Shown: positions 1-8,295, counted from the stretch's first letter. The stretch: DNA of 30,166 nt from CAWBCI01 sp963787195 (GCA_963787195.1 CAWBCI010000049.1:1-30166); one strand, 5' to 3'. A program made the numbers and translations. The notes: a model not told the origin generated them from the letters alone.

Positions 1-323
1 ACATCAATTTTCAATGTCTGCCCAAGTGTCAGGAAAAGATTGTCTTTTACAAAAGGCTGGAATCCGACAAAGGATACGGTCATTTTGTAAGGGCCGCCCG
101 GGTTCATGTTAGGGAGACGGAAGTAACCTTTATCATCACTGATACTACCATACTGGGAACCGGTCTGGGTTTCAACCACCAGAACAGTTGCGCCTGTCAA
201 CGCGCTCCCGTTGGTATCGGTAATCTTACCGTTTATACCAGCCGTTGTAGTACCTTGTGAAAATGCTGCAACTGAGAAAATTAACAAAGCTGCAGTCAAC
301 AGTAACTTGTAAATTTTTTTCAT
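1..323 (-). CDS. N-terminal part of a TonB-dependent receptor / Oar-like outer membrane protein (cut by window edge)
   Basis: Reading the minus strand from the ATG at 323 gives an open frame that runs off the left edge (about 107 residues visible). It starts with a typical signal peptide (MKKIYKLLLTAALLIFSVAAFSQ), followed by a carboxypeptidase-regulatory-like beta-sandwich with the hallmarks GKITDTNG, GATV, SDDKGYFRLPN and VSFVGFQPF. In Bacteroidota this module precedes the plug and barrel of TonB-dependent receptors and Oar-like adhesins. The plug and barrel lie outside the window, so the substrate cannot be guessed. It is 194 bp downstream of the FMN-controlled receptor on the same strand and has its own possible promoter box at 358-365, so co-transcription is uncertain. 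Confidence 0.8.
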   Translation of the reverse strand, partial: MKKIYKLLLTAALLIFSVAAFSQGTTTAGINGKITDTNGSALTGATVLVVETQTGSQYGSISDDKGYFRLPNMNPGGPYKMTVSFVGFQPFVKDNLFLTLGQTLKID

Positions 324-357
324 AAGTCTGCGGTTTTTTTTAGAAGATTGTTTAGGG

Positions 358-365
358 CGAAATTA
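358..365 (-). promoter_or_regulatory. Possible promoter -7 box (TAATTTCG) for the left-edge receptor
   Basis: On the minus strand TAATTTCG lies 34 bp upstream of the ATG at 323. It is one base from the Bacteroidota -7 consensus TAnnTTTG; no convincing TTTG -33 box is seen at the right distance. The same variant occurs before the ECF gene at 17603. Confidence 0.35.
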
Positions 366-517
366 GAGATAAATGCTATCATTAATGTTAAGAAATTGCT
401 AACAATTTATCAGGCTGATATAGTTGATGTTGAGTTAATTATCACTAAAACAATTGTTTATATTATAGCAAAGTGTTTAAAACTAATTAATGAATTGAAT
501 TACAGCAGTGTATGAAG

Positions 518-3091
518 TTAAAAATTTATTTTTAAGGAGAAATTGAAATTTCGTCCAAAACCCCAGAATCCCCTGAAATCGTTCAGGTTATGGCCCGTAC
601 CATCTTCTCCCCGGATAATATATGTACTATTCAATAGATTGTAACAGGAAATATTTCCATAAGCAATCAGCTTCCCGATATTGAATGGATAGCCCAAATG
701 CAGATCCAGGGAAGAATAGGAGGGAAGCCTGTACGACTGGGAATGGTCATCCGGATTTGTCCTGTTATTCGGATTGAAATCAGCATAGAGCCGGTCGTAA
801 TATACCCAGCTCAGATTGATATCAAACAACTTAAAGGCTTTTAATTCCCCGAATATGCCAAACTGTGTCTGCGGGGCATCCCCGACATAGAGCCCATCGG
901 CATAAACATTGATAGTATCAGTGATTATATTCTCCTTATTATATAAGTAGGCCCTCACATTGTTCTTCCATTTCCAGCTCCCGATAGAAAAACTTCCGCC
1001 TGCACTGAAATAATCCGAAAAGTCCTGCCTGATCTCTCCTTCTATACCCGTATGCAAAGCATCCAGCCCACGAATCATCGAGGGATCCTGGAACTGGTTG
1101 TACTCATTAGTCAGTACCGATTTATCCTGCCATAGCGTGTAATAGGCATTCAGCCTGATCCGGCTTGAAGCGGAATTATATCCGTACCCGAGCTCTGCTG
1201 TTTTGATCTTTTCATTTTTCAGGTCCTTTGTTGGAGTATTCGTGTAATTTGCGAAGATAAACTTGAAATATGGGGCATTTGAAATATACCCGGCGTTCAG
1301 GTAAAGATTATGATGTTCTGTAAGATTATAATTTATCCCGGCCTTTATCTCAAACCCGGGCCGGCTTACCCATTCGCTTTTTGTATCACTTACATAATTG
1401 TAGCGGTCTTCCCTGCGTGACCAGGTGCCTGTATAAGTGCCCCCGGCAAAGGCACTGAGATTGCCCCGGGAATATTCCAATCGTGCAAAAAGGCTCGCGG
1501 TATTTATATCCGATCCGTTATCAACTTTTACAATATCACCCCTGTGCTTGATCTGCTCGCGTCCGGCTACTCCATCCACTGCATAAGCAAAATCATCTAT
1601 AAAAAAACTTCCGCCCAATAAGTCTCTTACTTTTTCCTGCAATGTAGAATGAAAATATCTGAGATGCATACCGGCATTCAAATTCAGGCTTTCACTTAAC
1701 TTATATTGATATTTGCTTAGTATACCTGTCCAGATATGGCTTGCAAGGTAATCGCTTTGTATATTATTGGAAAATCCGCTGGTATCCTTACCGTTTGCCA
1801 GAAGAAAGCTATCGGTATTATTGCTGTTCAAATCGTAAATCTTAGCCCAGTCAACCTGTGCTGCCGGGTTATAAAAATTGAAAATCCAGGGATTATCCCC
1901 GAAAGTTTCCGTCCATTTACCTCCACCATTACCATATGTGAAGTATAGGGATGTGGCCAGGAAACTCTTCTCAGAGATGTTCCAGTAATGATTAAGACTC
2001 AAAAATGGCTTATGATAATAATTCTCGGAGGCATTATTGATCTTCCCGTCGTAACTTCCCCAGTCTTTATTGTATTTAATTCCGTATTTATCAATCTCTT
2101 CGGATGAAAGTTCGAAATTCCTTTGCCCATGCTTTTCCGGATTTCCTAAAGCAGTAAAAACCAGACTGTGCTTTTTATTGAATTCTTTACTGATACTTAA
2201 AAAATAGGCCCATCCGTCAACATAGGTGGCATCTACATATCCGGGCCCACTGAATCTTGAGCCCAGAAATGTTATGGCCATATTGTTCTTCATCCTGCCG
2301 GTCGACAACATCAAAGTCGTTTTCGAATTTCCATAACTGCTCATGGAATATTTAAAGCTTCCACCTTTTTCCACATCTGTAGTCCGGGTGATGATGTTGA
2401 TGGTTCCTCCCACTGAATTTGTTGATACATTCGAGCCGCCTATCCCTTTTTGGACTTGTATCTGACGTGTAGCATCTGCCAGGCCAAGCCAGTTATTCCA
2501 GTAGACAAGTCCGTTTTCAACGCTGCTGATAGGGACACCGTTCAGGAGCAAAGCCACGTTCTCCTGCTGAAAACCGCGGATATTTACCCCGGCATCCCCA
2601 CTGCCACCGCCTTCACGGGTTGCATAAACGCCCGGAACCAGTTTCATCACCTCCGGAAAGGGCTGGTCCCCAAGCTGCCGTTCTATTGTGCTTGCCCTGA
2701 TGGTAGACACTGTAAGTGGGGTTTTTCTATCCTGTGCAGATGAAGCAATGATCTTTATTTCTGATAATCCGATAATAGCTGGTGAAAGTAATATGTTGCC
2801 CAGTTCAGTTATTTGATTATCAGCAGCGTTTACATCCAAATCCCTTTTCAGGTAACCTAGCCTGGAAAAATGTAGCCTCAGTTTTTCGGAACTGCTTTTT
2901 AGCCTGAACCGGCCGTCCTGATCAGTTATAGTGCCTGAACTGCTGCTCCCATTGGAGATATTTACCCCCGAAAGTCCCAGGCCGGTGACAGAATCTTTTA
3001 CGGAGCCTGAATAAATGTATTGGGACCTGACCTGAAAGGATATTGTGGTAAACCAAAACAAGATCAATAAAGTAGAAATGTTTTTTTTCAT
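518..3091 (-). CDS. TonB-dependent outer membrane receptor under FMN riboswitch control (candidate flavin-related transporter)
   Basis: 857 residues. Order of parts: signal peptide ending near VRSQ (residue 24), carboxypeptidase-regulatory-like domain (about 26-105, with GRFRLKS and FSRLGYLKRDL), TonB plug (about 120-235, with VNIRGFQQENVALLLNGVPI and NSVGGTINIITR), then a long barrel ending in an aromatic C-terminus (NFSLKINF). The role is TonB-energised import across the outer membrane. The leader carries an FMN riboswitch and terminator, which links expression to intracellular FMN; riboflavin, FMN or a flavin-like compound is therefore the inferred substrate, which the protein sequence itself does not prove. 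No inner-membrane flavin transporter or rib gene is next to it. The start follows AAGGA by 4 nt. Confidence 0.93.
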   Translation of the reverse strand: MKKNISTLLILFWFTTISFQVRSQYIYSGSVKDSVTGLGLSGVNISNGSSSSGTITDQDGRFRLKSSSEKLRLHFSRLGYLKRDLDVNAADNQITELGNILLSPAIIGLSEIKIIASSAQDRKTPLTVSTIRASTIERQLGDQPFPEVMKLVPGVYATREGGGSGDAGVNIRGFQQENVALLLNGVPISSVENGLVYWNNWLGLADATRQIQVQKGIGGSNVSTNSVGGTINIITRTTDVEKGGSFKYSMSSYGNSKTTLMLSTGRMKNNMAITFLGSRFSGPGYVDATYVDGWAYFLSISKEFNKKHSLVFTALGNPEKHGQRNFELSSEEIDKYGIKYNKDWGSYDGKINNASENYYHKPFLSLNHYWNISEKSFLATSLYFTYGNGGGKWTETFGDNPWIFNFYNPAAQVDWAKIYDLNSNNTDSFLLANGKDTSGFSNNIQSDYLASHIWTGILSKYQYKLSESLNLNAGMHLRYFHSTLQEKVRDLLGGSFFIDDFAYAVDGVAGREQIKHRGDIVKVDNGSDINTASLFARLEYSRGNLSAFAGGTYTGTWSRREDRYNYVSDTKSEWVSRPGFEIKAGINYNLTEHHNLYLNAGYISNAPYFKFIFANYTNTPTKDLKNEKIKTAELGYGYNSASSRIRLNAYYTLWQDKSVLTNEYNQFQDPSMIRGLDALHTGIEGEIRQDFSDYFSAGGSFSIGSWKWKNNVRAYLYNKENIITDTINVYADGLYVGDAPQTQFGIFGELKAFKLFDINLSWVYYDRLYADFNPNNRTNPDDHSQSYRLPSYSSLDLHLGYPFNIGKLIAYGNISCYNLLNSTYIIRGEDGTGHNLNDFRGFWGFGRNFNFSLKINF

Positions 3092-3113
3092 AATTCCTTA
3101 TTAGGTTATTAGT

Positions 3114-3142
3114 AAAAAAATACCCTGATAATTTATCAGGGC
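3114..3142 (-). terminator. Intrinsic terminator of the FMN riboswitch expression platform
   Basis: On the minus strand an 8-bp perfect stem (CCCTGATA / TATCAGGG, loop AAT) is followed by TA and seven T. It lies between the aptamer and the receptor ATG at 3091, so termination here would silence the receptor. Its 5' arm, GCCCTGA (3136-3142), is exactly complementary to TCAGGGC in the 5' side of the aptamer (3310-3316), giving a 7-bp candidate antiterminator. Confidence 0.8.
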
Positions 3143-3198
3143 AGGAATTATGAAATACACAATGAATCCAGTATCATGGAAATCATTCCGGTAAATCA

Positions 3199-3321
3199 AT
3201 TCTTCTTCCATCCAGACTTTACTGTCGGTTTCGGAGTTTCACCAAATCAGTCCCTGAAGCTAAGCTAAAGGGAGTCGCGGACTATACCGCCGGTCGGGAA
3301 TTTCACCCTGCCCTGAAGAAT
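3199..3321 (-). ncRNA. FMN riboswitch aptamer (RFN element)
   Basis: The minus strand shows the conserved RFN blocks in order: closing stem P1 (ATTCTTC at 3315-3321 pairing with GAAGAAT at 3199-3205), AGGGCAGGGTGAAATTCCC, GACCGGCGGTATAGTCCGCGA, a variable arm, TTGGTGAAACTCC, GAAACCGACAGTAAAGTC and TGGATGGAAGAAG. This is essentially the canonical FMN-binding fold. It lies about 110 nt upstream of the TonB receptor start, in the same orientation, with a terminator hairpin between them, which fits an FMN-dependent OFF switch by premature termination. Confidence 0.96.
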
Positions 3322-3336
3322 TTTTCAGTAAATTTT

Positions 3337-3374
3337 TGATCCGGATTTTTTAGCGGATCAAGGCTGCAAAAATA
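3337..3374 (-). promoter_or_regulatory. Candidate promoter -7 box and 5' leader hairpin of the riboswitch transcript
   Basis: Minus-strand TATTTTTG (3367-3374) matches TAnnTTTG and would start a leader of about 270 nt. Just downstream an 8-bp hairpin (TTGATCCG / CGGATCAA, 10-nt loop, 3337-3361) lies before the aptamer. No clear -33 TTTG is seen. The assignment rests on the -7 match and position only. Confidence 0.4.
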
Positions 3375-3414
3375 TTAATTTTTGCTAGGTATTTTATTTA
3401 GAAGGAAAATTTTT

Positions 3415-3502
3415 AATCAATGAGACTCAATTCCCCGTCTCTTGAGACAAATAAGAGATATTTCCTTTAGATACCCCGCTACTTGCCGCGGGGTAGTTTA
3501 TT
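3415..3502. repeat. Hairpin-rich intergenic repeat, copy 1 (internal-deletion derivative)
   Basis: The 88-bp copy matches both ends of the repeats at 5253 and 9462 (AATCAATGAGACTCAATT; CCCCGTCT..GAGAC; AGAGATATTT; TACCCCGC..GCGGGGTA). It lacks about 84 bp in the middle. The junction falls between GACTCAATT and GACTAAATT of the full copies, as expected for deletion between short direct repeats. The last hairpin keeps a perfect 8-bp stem. It lies between mntA and the FMN-riboswitch leader. Confidence 0.85.
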
Positions 3503-3551
3503 GAAAATTATAATGCTTTAATAAATATCCATGGGGAATGGGATAGTAAAT

Positions 3552-3884
3552 TCAGATACGATCTTCCCTGCTGAAGAACAAAATACCTACTCTGTCAACA
3601 TGATCCCTGAACTCAGGATTTGTAAGGGAAGGATAGTGCACAAGGTCAACAAAATAAGCTAATGAACTTTCTTCAAAATCACCTTTAATTGATAATATAG
3701 TTTTAAGATCAATGTTATCGTCCATAATTGCCAAATCAATATCACTGCCTGTTTTTGAGTTGCCTTTGGCACGACTGCCAAAAATATATACCTTTTTTAC
3801 CATGGGGTATTTAAGAAATATTTCCCTGATGGTATGTACATCTCTTTCGGTGAGACCGAAAATATTTTGTTTAAGATCTTCCAT
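3552..3884 (-). CDS. mntA: MNT-type nucleotidyltransferase, antitoxin of a HEPN/MNT pair
   Basis: 110 residues, the usual size for a minimal nucleotidyltransferase. The polymerase-beta-type active-site signature GSRAKGNSKTGSDIDL matches GSx10DxD exactly (G36, S37, D48, D50), with preceding strand VKKVYIFG. In this family MntA proteins adenylylate a tyrosine of the partner HEPN toxin to neutralise it; I infer that role from the motif and gene pair. It starts 16 bp after the HEPN gene stop, in the order toxin then antitoxin, so the two are almost certainly co-transcribed. Confidence 0.88.
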   Translation of the reverse strand: MEDLKQNIFGLTERDVHTIREIFLKYPMVKKVYIFGSRAKGNSKTGSDIDLAIMDDNIDLKTILSIKGDFEESSLAYFVDLVHYPSLTNPEFRDHVDRVGILFFSREDRI

Positions 3885-3900
3885 TAAAAAGGGATAACTG

Positions 3901-4308
3901 TCAAATACCGCTTTCGTTAATAAAAAATTGACGTAAATTTTTAAGAGCCGGATAAATCTTTCCCCTTAAAATTTCTTCTGACTCTCCAAATTTTTCTCCA
4001 CTGTAATCATGTGACAACTCATTACGGATTTCCAGGCCATCAATAAGATCTTGAGCGTTGTCAATCAGTTCAGCTTGTTGCGCGTAACGAAAAGTATCCT
4101 TAGGTGAAGGTTTGAATATAAATCCCTTTTCATCCAAATAATCCTTCATTACTTTCCATGCCAAATCAATAGTAAATTCGAATCTCTGGATCAAACCATT
4201 GCGCTCAAGTTCATTTAGCTCTTCTTGCTCAATAGCCTCCTGAAGTTTAAGGAAAGCCTTTTCAAAGTTTTGAAAACGTTGTTTCCAACGAATATCTTTA
4301 TTTTCCAT
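3901..4308 (-). CDS. hepT: HEPN-domain protein (HepT-like, nucleotidyltransferase substrate-binding family)
   Basis: 135 residues, all-helical by composition, matching the HI0074-like 'nucleotidyltransferase substrate binding protein' family (WKQRFQNFEKAFLKL, FEFTIDLAWKVMKDYL). The HEPN RNase signature is present as IRNELSH (R95, N96, H100; R-x4-H), followed by DYSGE. Known HepT toxins cleave RNA such as tRNA ends and are kept inactive by MntA; activity here is inferred. The ATG at 4308 is the natural start. It is the first gene of the two-gene unit with the MNT gene 16 bp downstream. Confidence 0.87.
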   Translation of the reverse strand: MENKDIRWKQRFQNFEKAFLKLQEAIEQEELNELERNGLIQRFEFTIDLAWKVMKDYLDEKGFIFKPSPKDTFRYAQQAELIDNAQDLIDGLEIRNELSHDYSGEKFGESEEILRGKIYPALKNLRQFFINESGI

Positions 4309-4402
4309 CAGGTAAATATATAATTATTTCTACTGATATTCTTGTTGGTTTGTTAAAGCTGATGTAATGATGAAATGCCAATAAACTCAGCTTGTTTAAT
4401 TA

Positions 4403-5197
4403 TTAATCCTGAATGACATTGCGGATAAGTCTCAAAGCATGGGAATAGGTCCTGCTTTCTTCCCTGAAAATTCCCTGATGATCGATGGTATCGATTCGGA
4501 CTTTTCCCGAACAATGAATGATTTTATGGTCTTCAAGGACAATACCAACATGTGAGATCCGTCCTTCTGCATTGTCAAAAAATGCCAGGTCACCGGGATT
4601 GGCTTCACTGATAAATCCCACATTCAGGCCCTGTGTGGCTTGCTGGGAAGCATCTCTCAGCAAGGCGATCCCGTTGATTTTGAACACTACCTGGGTGAAT
4701 CCTGAGCAATCCATTCCCATCAGGGTTTTACCGCCCCATAAATAAGGAGAGCCTAAGAATTGTTTTGCGGAATTAATGATATCTTCCTGGCCTTTCGGTT
4801 TTCCATCAGTATATTCGCCCTGAAATTCGAAATTCCTTGAAAGTAACAGCATCTTCCCTTCTTCTGAGAGTCCCGGCAGTACACTTCCGGCCGGGATCAG
4901 AAAGCCGGATTTATCTTCTGGAGTTGTGATTTTTCCGAAAGGAAACTGGCATATGAATGATTTTTCATGATTTAGCCTGTCAAATTCGGCCTCAGTCATG
5001 ATTTCTACCTGATTCTTATCAACCCAGCCGAGGTAATCTTCAAAAGTGCTTTGTATATAAAGCCAGTTTGATGATGTGTCGAGTATCCGCATACTTTCAC
5101 CAAACAGAAGCTGTGTAGTCATTTCTGCCAAATCAGATGGTTCCCGTCTGAGCGGGGCAGTTGCCATAAGGCATATACCGTATTCCATATTACTCAT
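4403..5197 (-). CDS. SH3-like plus NlpC/P60 cell-wall peptidase (YkfC/dipeptidyl-peptidase VI type)
   Basis: 264 residues. The N-terminal part (about 5-65) is a bacterial SH3-like fold (APLRREPSDLAEMTTQLLFGE, GWVDKNQVE); a second linker/SH3-like part precedes the NlpC/P60 domain (about 138-262). Catalytic residues are Cys164 in GMDCSGF, His216 in ISHVGIV and His228 in IIHCSG. The family cleaves gamma-D-Glu-diaminoacid bonds in peptidoglycan peptides. No signal peptide is visible, so a cytoplasmic muropeptide-recycling role is likelier than wall remodelling. Transcribed alone; TAAATTTG at 5209-5216 is a good -7 box. The in-frame ATG at codon 4 is an alternative start. Confidence 0.9.
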   Translation of the reverse strand: MSNMEYGICLMATAPLRREPSDLAEMTTQLLFGESMRILDTSSNWLYIQSTFEDYLGWVDKNQVEIMTEAEFDRLNHEKSFICQFPFGKITTPEDKSGFLIPAGSVLPGLSEEGKMLLLSRNFEFQGEYTDGKPKGQEDIINSAKQFLGSPYLWGGKTLMGMDCSGFTQVVFKINGIALLRDASQQATQGLNVGFISEANPGDLAFFDNAEGRISHVGIVLEDHKIIHCSGKVRIDTIDHQGIFREESRTYSHALRLIRNVIQD

Positions 5198-5208
5198 TTA
5201 ATTGTGTA

Positions 5209-5216
5209 CAAATTTA
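5209..5216 (-). promoter_or_regulatory. Promoter -7 box (TAAATTTG) for the NlpC/P60 gene
   Basis: Exact match to TAnnTTTG on the minus strand, 11 bp upstream of the gene start; the -33 part is weak. Confidence 0.5.
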
Positions 5217-5252
5217 CTGAAAGATAGTTTGCGGACTGTTGAAATCCCTTTT

Positions 5253-5425
5253 AATCAATGAGACTTAATTTTTTCAAGCGAAGCGAAGAAAAAATTGATA
5301 GTCGAATTGATCCCGAAAAGACGAAGTCTTATTCGGGATCTGATGGGACTAAATTCCCCGTCTCTTGAGACGAATAAGAGATATTTCCTTAGGATACCCC
5401 GCTGCTTGCGTCGGTGTAGTTTATT
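5253..5425. repeat. Hairpin-rich intergenic repeat, copy 2
   Basis: 173-bp copy nearly identical to 9462-9632. It contains, in order, a T-rich/A-rich hairpin around AAGCGAAGCGAAG, a strong hairpin CCCGAA-AAGAC-GAA-GTCTT-A-TTCGGG, a short hairpin CGTCTCTTGAGACG and a decayed terminal hairpin (TACCCCGC against a mutated 3' arm, TCGGTGTA). It fills much of the 373-bp divergent gap between the NlpC/P60 gene and pgpH. Open frames through it are by-products of the repeat and not genes. Confidence 0.88.
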
Positions 5426-5469
5426 ACTAAAAAATGGTGAAAGACTGAACTTTACATTGATCATGTTGT

Positions 5470-5477
5470 TATATTTG
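5470..5477 (+). promoter_or_regulatory. Promoter -7 box (TATATTTG) for pgpH
   Basis: Exact TAnnTTTG match about 93 bp upstream of the ATG at 5571, just after the repeat copy ends. No good TTTG -33 box is seen at 19-21 bp. Confidence 0.45.
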
Positions 5478-5570
5478 CATCCTGTCGGTTTATGCCGGAA
5501 GAAATTGATGCAGAGATCCGGCATCGCAGATAAAAATATTAATCAAAGCTGAAGTCGGTTCCGACCTTTA

Positions 5571-7643
5571 ATGAAACGTTTCATCAATTACATAAGGCAC
5601 CATCTGGATGATATTTTCAGGATATTTCTCTTCCTCTTAACAATCGTATTTTTAATAGCCGTATTTCCAAAGGAAGGGAAATTCAAATATGAGTTTCAGA
5701 AAGGTAAACCCTGGCTGCACGACGATCTTTACGCTCCTTTCGATTTCGCGATCAATAAAACTCAAGCTGAACTGGACCAGGAAAAAAGCCAGGTGCTGGC
5801 CAGCATAAAACCCTATTTTAATTATGACTATAAAGTAGGTGATACTTTAGAGAAGAGCCTTAAAAAAGAATTCGATGATAAATGGTTACTGCTTCACGAT
5901 GATAGTCGCAAATTAAACAAGCAGAAGGAAAAGAATTATAAGATTTGCCTTTCGATTTTTGATACCATCTTCAATCGTGGGGTCATCGAATTTGATCCGT
6001 CTATCGAGAATAAAGGACCTGGATATGACATATTTCTGGTAAAAGATAATGTGGCAACAGAAGTTCCTCTTTCCCGGCTTTTTACAGTCCAGCAGGCCAG
6101 TGAATACATTGAAAAAGCTTTGTCCGATCATCCTGATGCAGACCAGGGCCTCATCTCCGGACTGCTTAGCAATGTGGTTACACAAAATGTTTTTTTCGAT
6201 AAGGACAAAACCAGTACCGAGCAACAAGCTGCACTTGAATCTATATCGCCTTCGCGGGGTATGGTGCAGAAAGGAGAATTGCTGATTTCCCGGGGGCGGA
6301 TCGTGAGCAGCGATGAATACCGTATACTTCAGTCACTGAAGCAAAATTATGAAACCCAGCTTGGGTCTTCTTCAGCTTTTTATGCCATCCTTGCCGGCCA
6401 AATCATATTGATTTCAATATCTATACTTGTTCTGGGTCTCTTCCTGATGTATTTCAGGAAAGACATCCTGGCAAATAATAAGAAAATATTTCTCATACTG
6501 CTGATTATTAGTATGATGGTTTTTGCAGCCAGCCTGGTAGTCAGGATCGATCCGAATTATTTCTTCCTTGTTCCGATCTGTATGGTGCCATTGCTGATCC
6601 GGGCATTTTTCGATACCCGCCTGGCTCTCTTTGTACATATCATCACTATAGTCACTGCAGGATTCCTGGTGCCCAACAGTTTCCAGTTTGTATTTCTTCA
6701 GCTCATTGCCGGAATCGTTACTATAATGAGTGTTGTGAGGCTGGAAAGGCGCTCCCAGTTTTTCCTTACATCGGTTTGGGTATTCCTCACTTACAGTGCG
6801 ATATATGTTGGGATGACCCTCATCCAGGAAGGGACTTTCAAGGAAATTCAGATCTTTCAGTTTACCAAATTTGCAATCAACGCGGCATTCCTGCTCTTTG
6901 CCTATCCATTGATCTATATACTTGAAAAACTTTTCGGGATTATCACTGAAGTGACATTGATGGAATTGGGAAACAGCAACAATAAACTTTTAAGGGAACT
7001 TGCACAGAAAGCTCCGGGTACTTTCCAGCATTCACTGCAGGTGGCAAACCTTGCAGAAGAAGCCCTCTTTGCAATTGGTGGACAAACGCTCCTGGCCAGA
7101 GTGGGTGCGTTATATCATGATATTGGTAAAATGAATATGCCTCTTTATTTTATTGAAAACCAGGTTACAGGCTTTAACCCGCATGATGAGCTGACTTTTG
7201 AGGAAAGCGCCCAGATCATTGTTGATCACGTTATTCAGGGAATTGAAATGGCCAAGAAGAATAACCTTCCGGAAGAGATTATCGACTTTATCAGGACCCA
7301 TCACGGAACCCGGAAAGTGGAATATTTTTATATCAAACAAAAACAGGATAGCCCCGAAAATCTGGATGAAAAGCGTTTTACCTACCCGGGACCTATTCCT
7401 TTTTCCAAAGAAACCGCGGTGGTGATGATGGCCGACTCGGTGGAAGCTGCATCCCGCAGCCTTGCCAAACCGGATGAAGAAAGTATCAATAAACTGGTGG
7501 ATTCAATTTTACAGAAGCAACTCGACAGTGATCAGTTCATCAATGCTAATATTACCCTGAAAGATATCAGCAAGGTCAGGAAGATCCTCAAGAAAAAGTT
7601 GCAGAATATTTATCATGTCAGGATAGCTTATCCGGAATCCTGA
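5571..7643 (+). CDS. pgpH: 7TM-HD phosphodiesterase, PgpH-like (cyclic di-AMP hydrolase)
   Basis: 690 residues, full length for the family. Parts in order: an N-terminal TM helix (about 15-32), an extracytoplasmic 7TM-HDED region (about 45-265), seven TM helices (about 268-450) and a cytoplasmic HD domain (about 480-680). HD residues visible include FQHSLQVANLAEEAL, ALYHDIGKMNMP, DHVIQGIEMAKKN, IRTHHGT and ADSVEAASRS. In Listeria and other bacteria PgpH breaks c-di-AMP down to pApA, affecting turgor and wall homeostasis. It is a single-gene unit converging with the WbqC gene (31 bp between stops). No obvious intrinsic terminator follows. Confidence 0.94.
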   Translation: MKRFINYIRHHLDDIFRIFLFLLTIVFLIAVFPKEGKFKYEFQKGKPWLHDDLYAPFDFAINKTQAELDQEKSQVLASIKPYFNYDYKVGDTLEKSLKKEFDDKWLLLHDDSRKLNKQKEKNYKICLSIFDTIFNRGVIEFDPSIENKGPGYDIFLVKDNVATEVPLSRLFTVQQASEYIEKALSDHPDADQGLISGLLSNVVTQNVFFDKDKTSTEQQAALESISPSRGMVQKGELLISRGRIVSSDEYRILQSLKQNYETQLGSSSAFYAILAGQIILISISILVLGLFLMYFRKDILANNKKIFLILLIISMMVFAASLVVRIDPNYFFLVPICMVPLLIRAFFDTRLALFVHIITIVTAGFLVPNSFQFVFLQLIAGIVTIMSVVRLERRSQFFLTSVWVFLTYSAIYVGMTLIQEGTFKEIQIFQFTKFAINAAFLLFAYPLIYILEKLFGIITEVTLMELGNSNNKLLRELAQKAPGTFQHSLQVANLAEEALFAIGGQTLLARVGALYHDIGKMNMPLYFIENQVTGFNPHDELTFEESAQIIVDHVIQGIEMAKKNNLPEEIIDFIRTHHGTRKVEYFYIKQKQDSPENLDEKRFTYPGPIPFSKETAVVMMADSVEAASRSLAKPDEESINKLVDSILQKQLDSDQFINANITLKDISKVRKILKKKLQNIYHVRIAYPES

Positions 7644-7674
7644 AAGTTTTCATTCGGGGATATTATTTCTGTCC

Positions 7675-8295
7675 TTAAAATTCCCTGCTCAGGTATTCTA
7701 AAGTTTCAGGCCCAAGGTTGAAGAGTACATCCAGGATACTCAGATCTTCCAAAAAATTATTCTGATTTTCAAACACTTGCGGATAAGGCTTTATTCCAAA
7801 TTTTTGCCTTCTTGTTTTAGGATTGATTTCCTGCCGGAGATCAAGGCAATCTTTCGGGTTTTTTGCAAAAGATGAAGTATAAGTAATTTTTGGGCTGACC
7901 TCCAAAACCTTCAGAATGGTATCGAGTATATTCCTGTTATAATCCAGCAGCAGAGGTGTATTTATTTGAAAAAGAGGAAATATTATATCTTCATAATACA
8001 TAAAAAAAGGAGAGGAACTATAAGCGCTTGTCAGGGTTTTCCAATGTTTCTGTTGCCAGTTTTCCCGGTAAGAAATCAGTATATCAGAGGTTTTGGTATG
8101 GTTTCCCTGTGGTTTGCTTACCGGTACAACCAGTGGGAATCTGCCACCGGCAGTAGCAATTTCACATCGGTTCCTGTAAGTCTGTTTATGGTATGTCTCC
8201 TGGGTCTCAATCTCTGTATGATTGGCCTTTAGCATAACCTGCATGTAACTAACAGGTGGAAAATAGGCAGTGCTCAGGAGAACCTTACTTATCAT
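7675..8295 (-). CDS. WbqC-like family protein
   Basis: 206 residues. The N-terminal block VLLSTAYFPPVSYMQVMLKA, then TYHKQTYRNRCEIATAGG, FPLVVPVSKP, ENWQQKHWKTLTSAYSSSPFFMYYED and the C-terminal NFLEDLSILDVLFNLGPETLEYL are characteristic of the WbqC family, which is widespread in Bacteroidota. Some members are encoded in O-antigen loci, but the biochemical activity is not established. No signal peptide or TM segment is seen, so it is probably cytoplasmic. It has its own -7 box directly after the thioredoxin terminator. Confidence 0.88.
   Translation of the reverse strand: MISKVLLSTAYFPPVSYMQVMLKANHTEIETQETYHKQTYRNRCEIATAGGRFPLVVPVSKPQGNHTKTSDILISYRENWQQKHWKTLTSAYSSSPFFMYYEDIIFPLFQINTPLLLDYNRNILDTILKVLEVSPKITYTSSFAKNPKDCLDLRQEINPKTRRQKFGIKPYPQVFENQNNFLEDLSILDVLFNLGPETLEYLSREF

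Noticed and set aside
5255..5552. Open frames of 85-89 codons on both strands through the repeat copy at 5253
   Set aside because: They run through the hairpin repeat, are antiparallel to each other, look like low-complexity translations and resemble no protein; the repeat explains them.
7644..7674. Possible bidirectional terminator between pgpH and the WbqC-like gene
   Set aside because: Only a weak TGAAA/TTTCA pairing without a T tract; not called.
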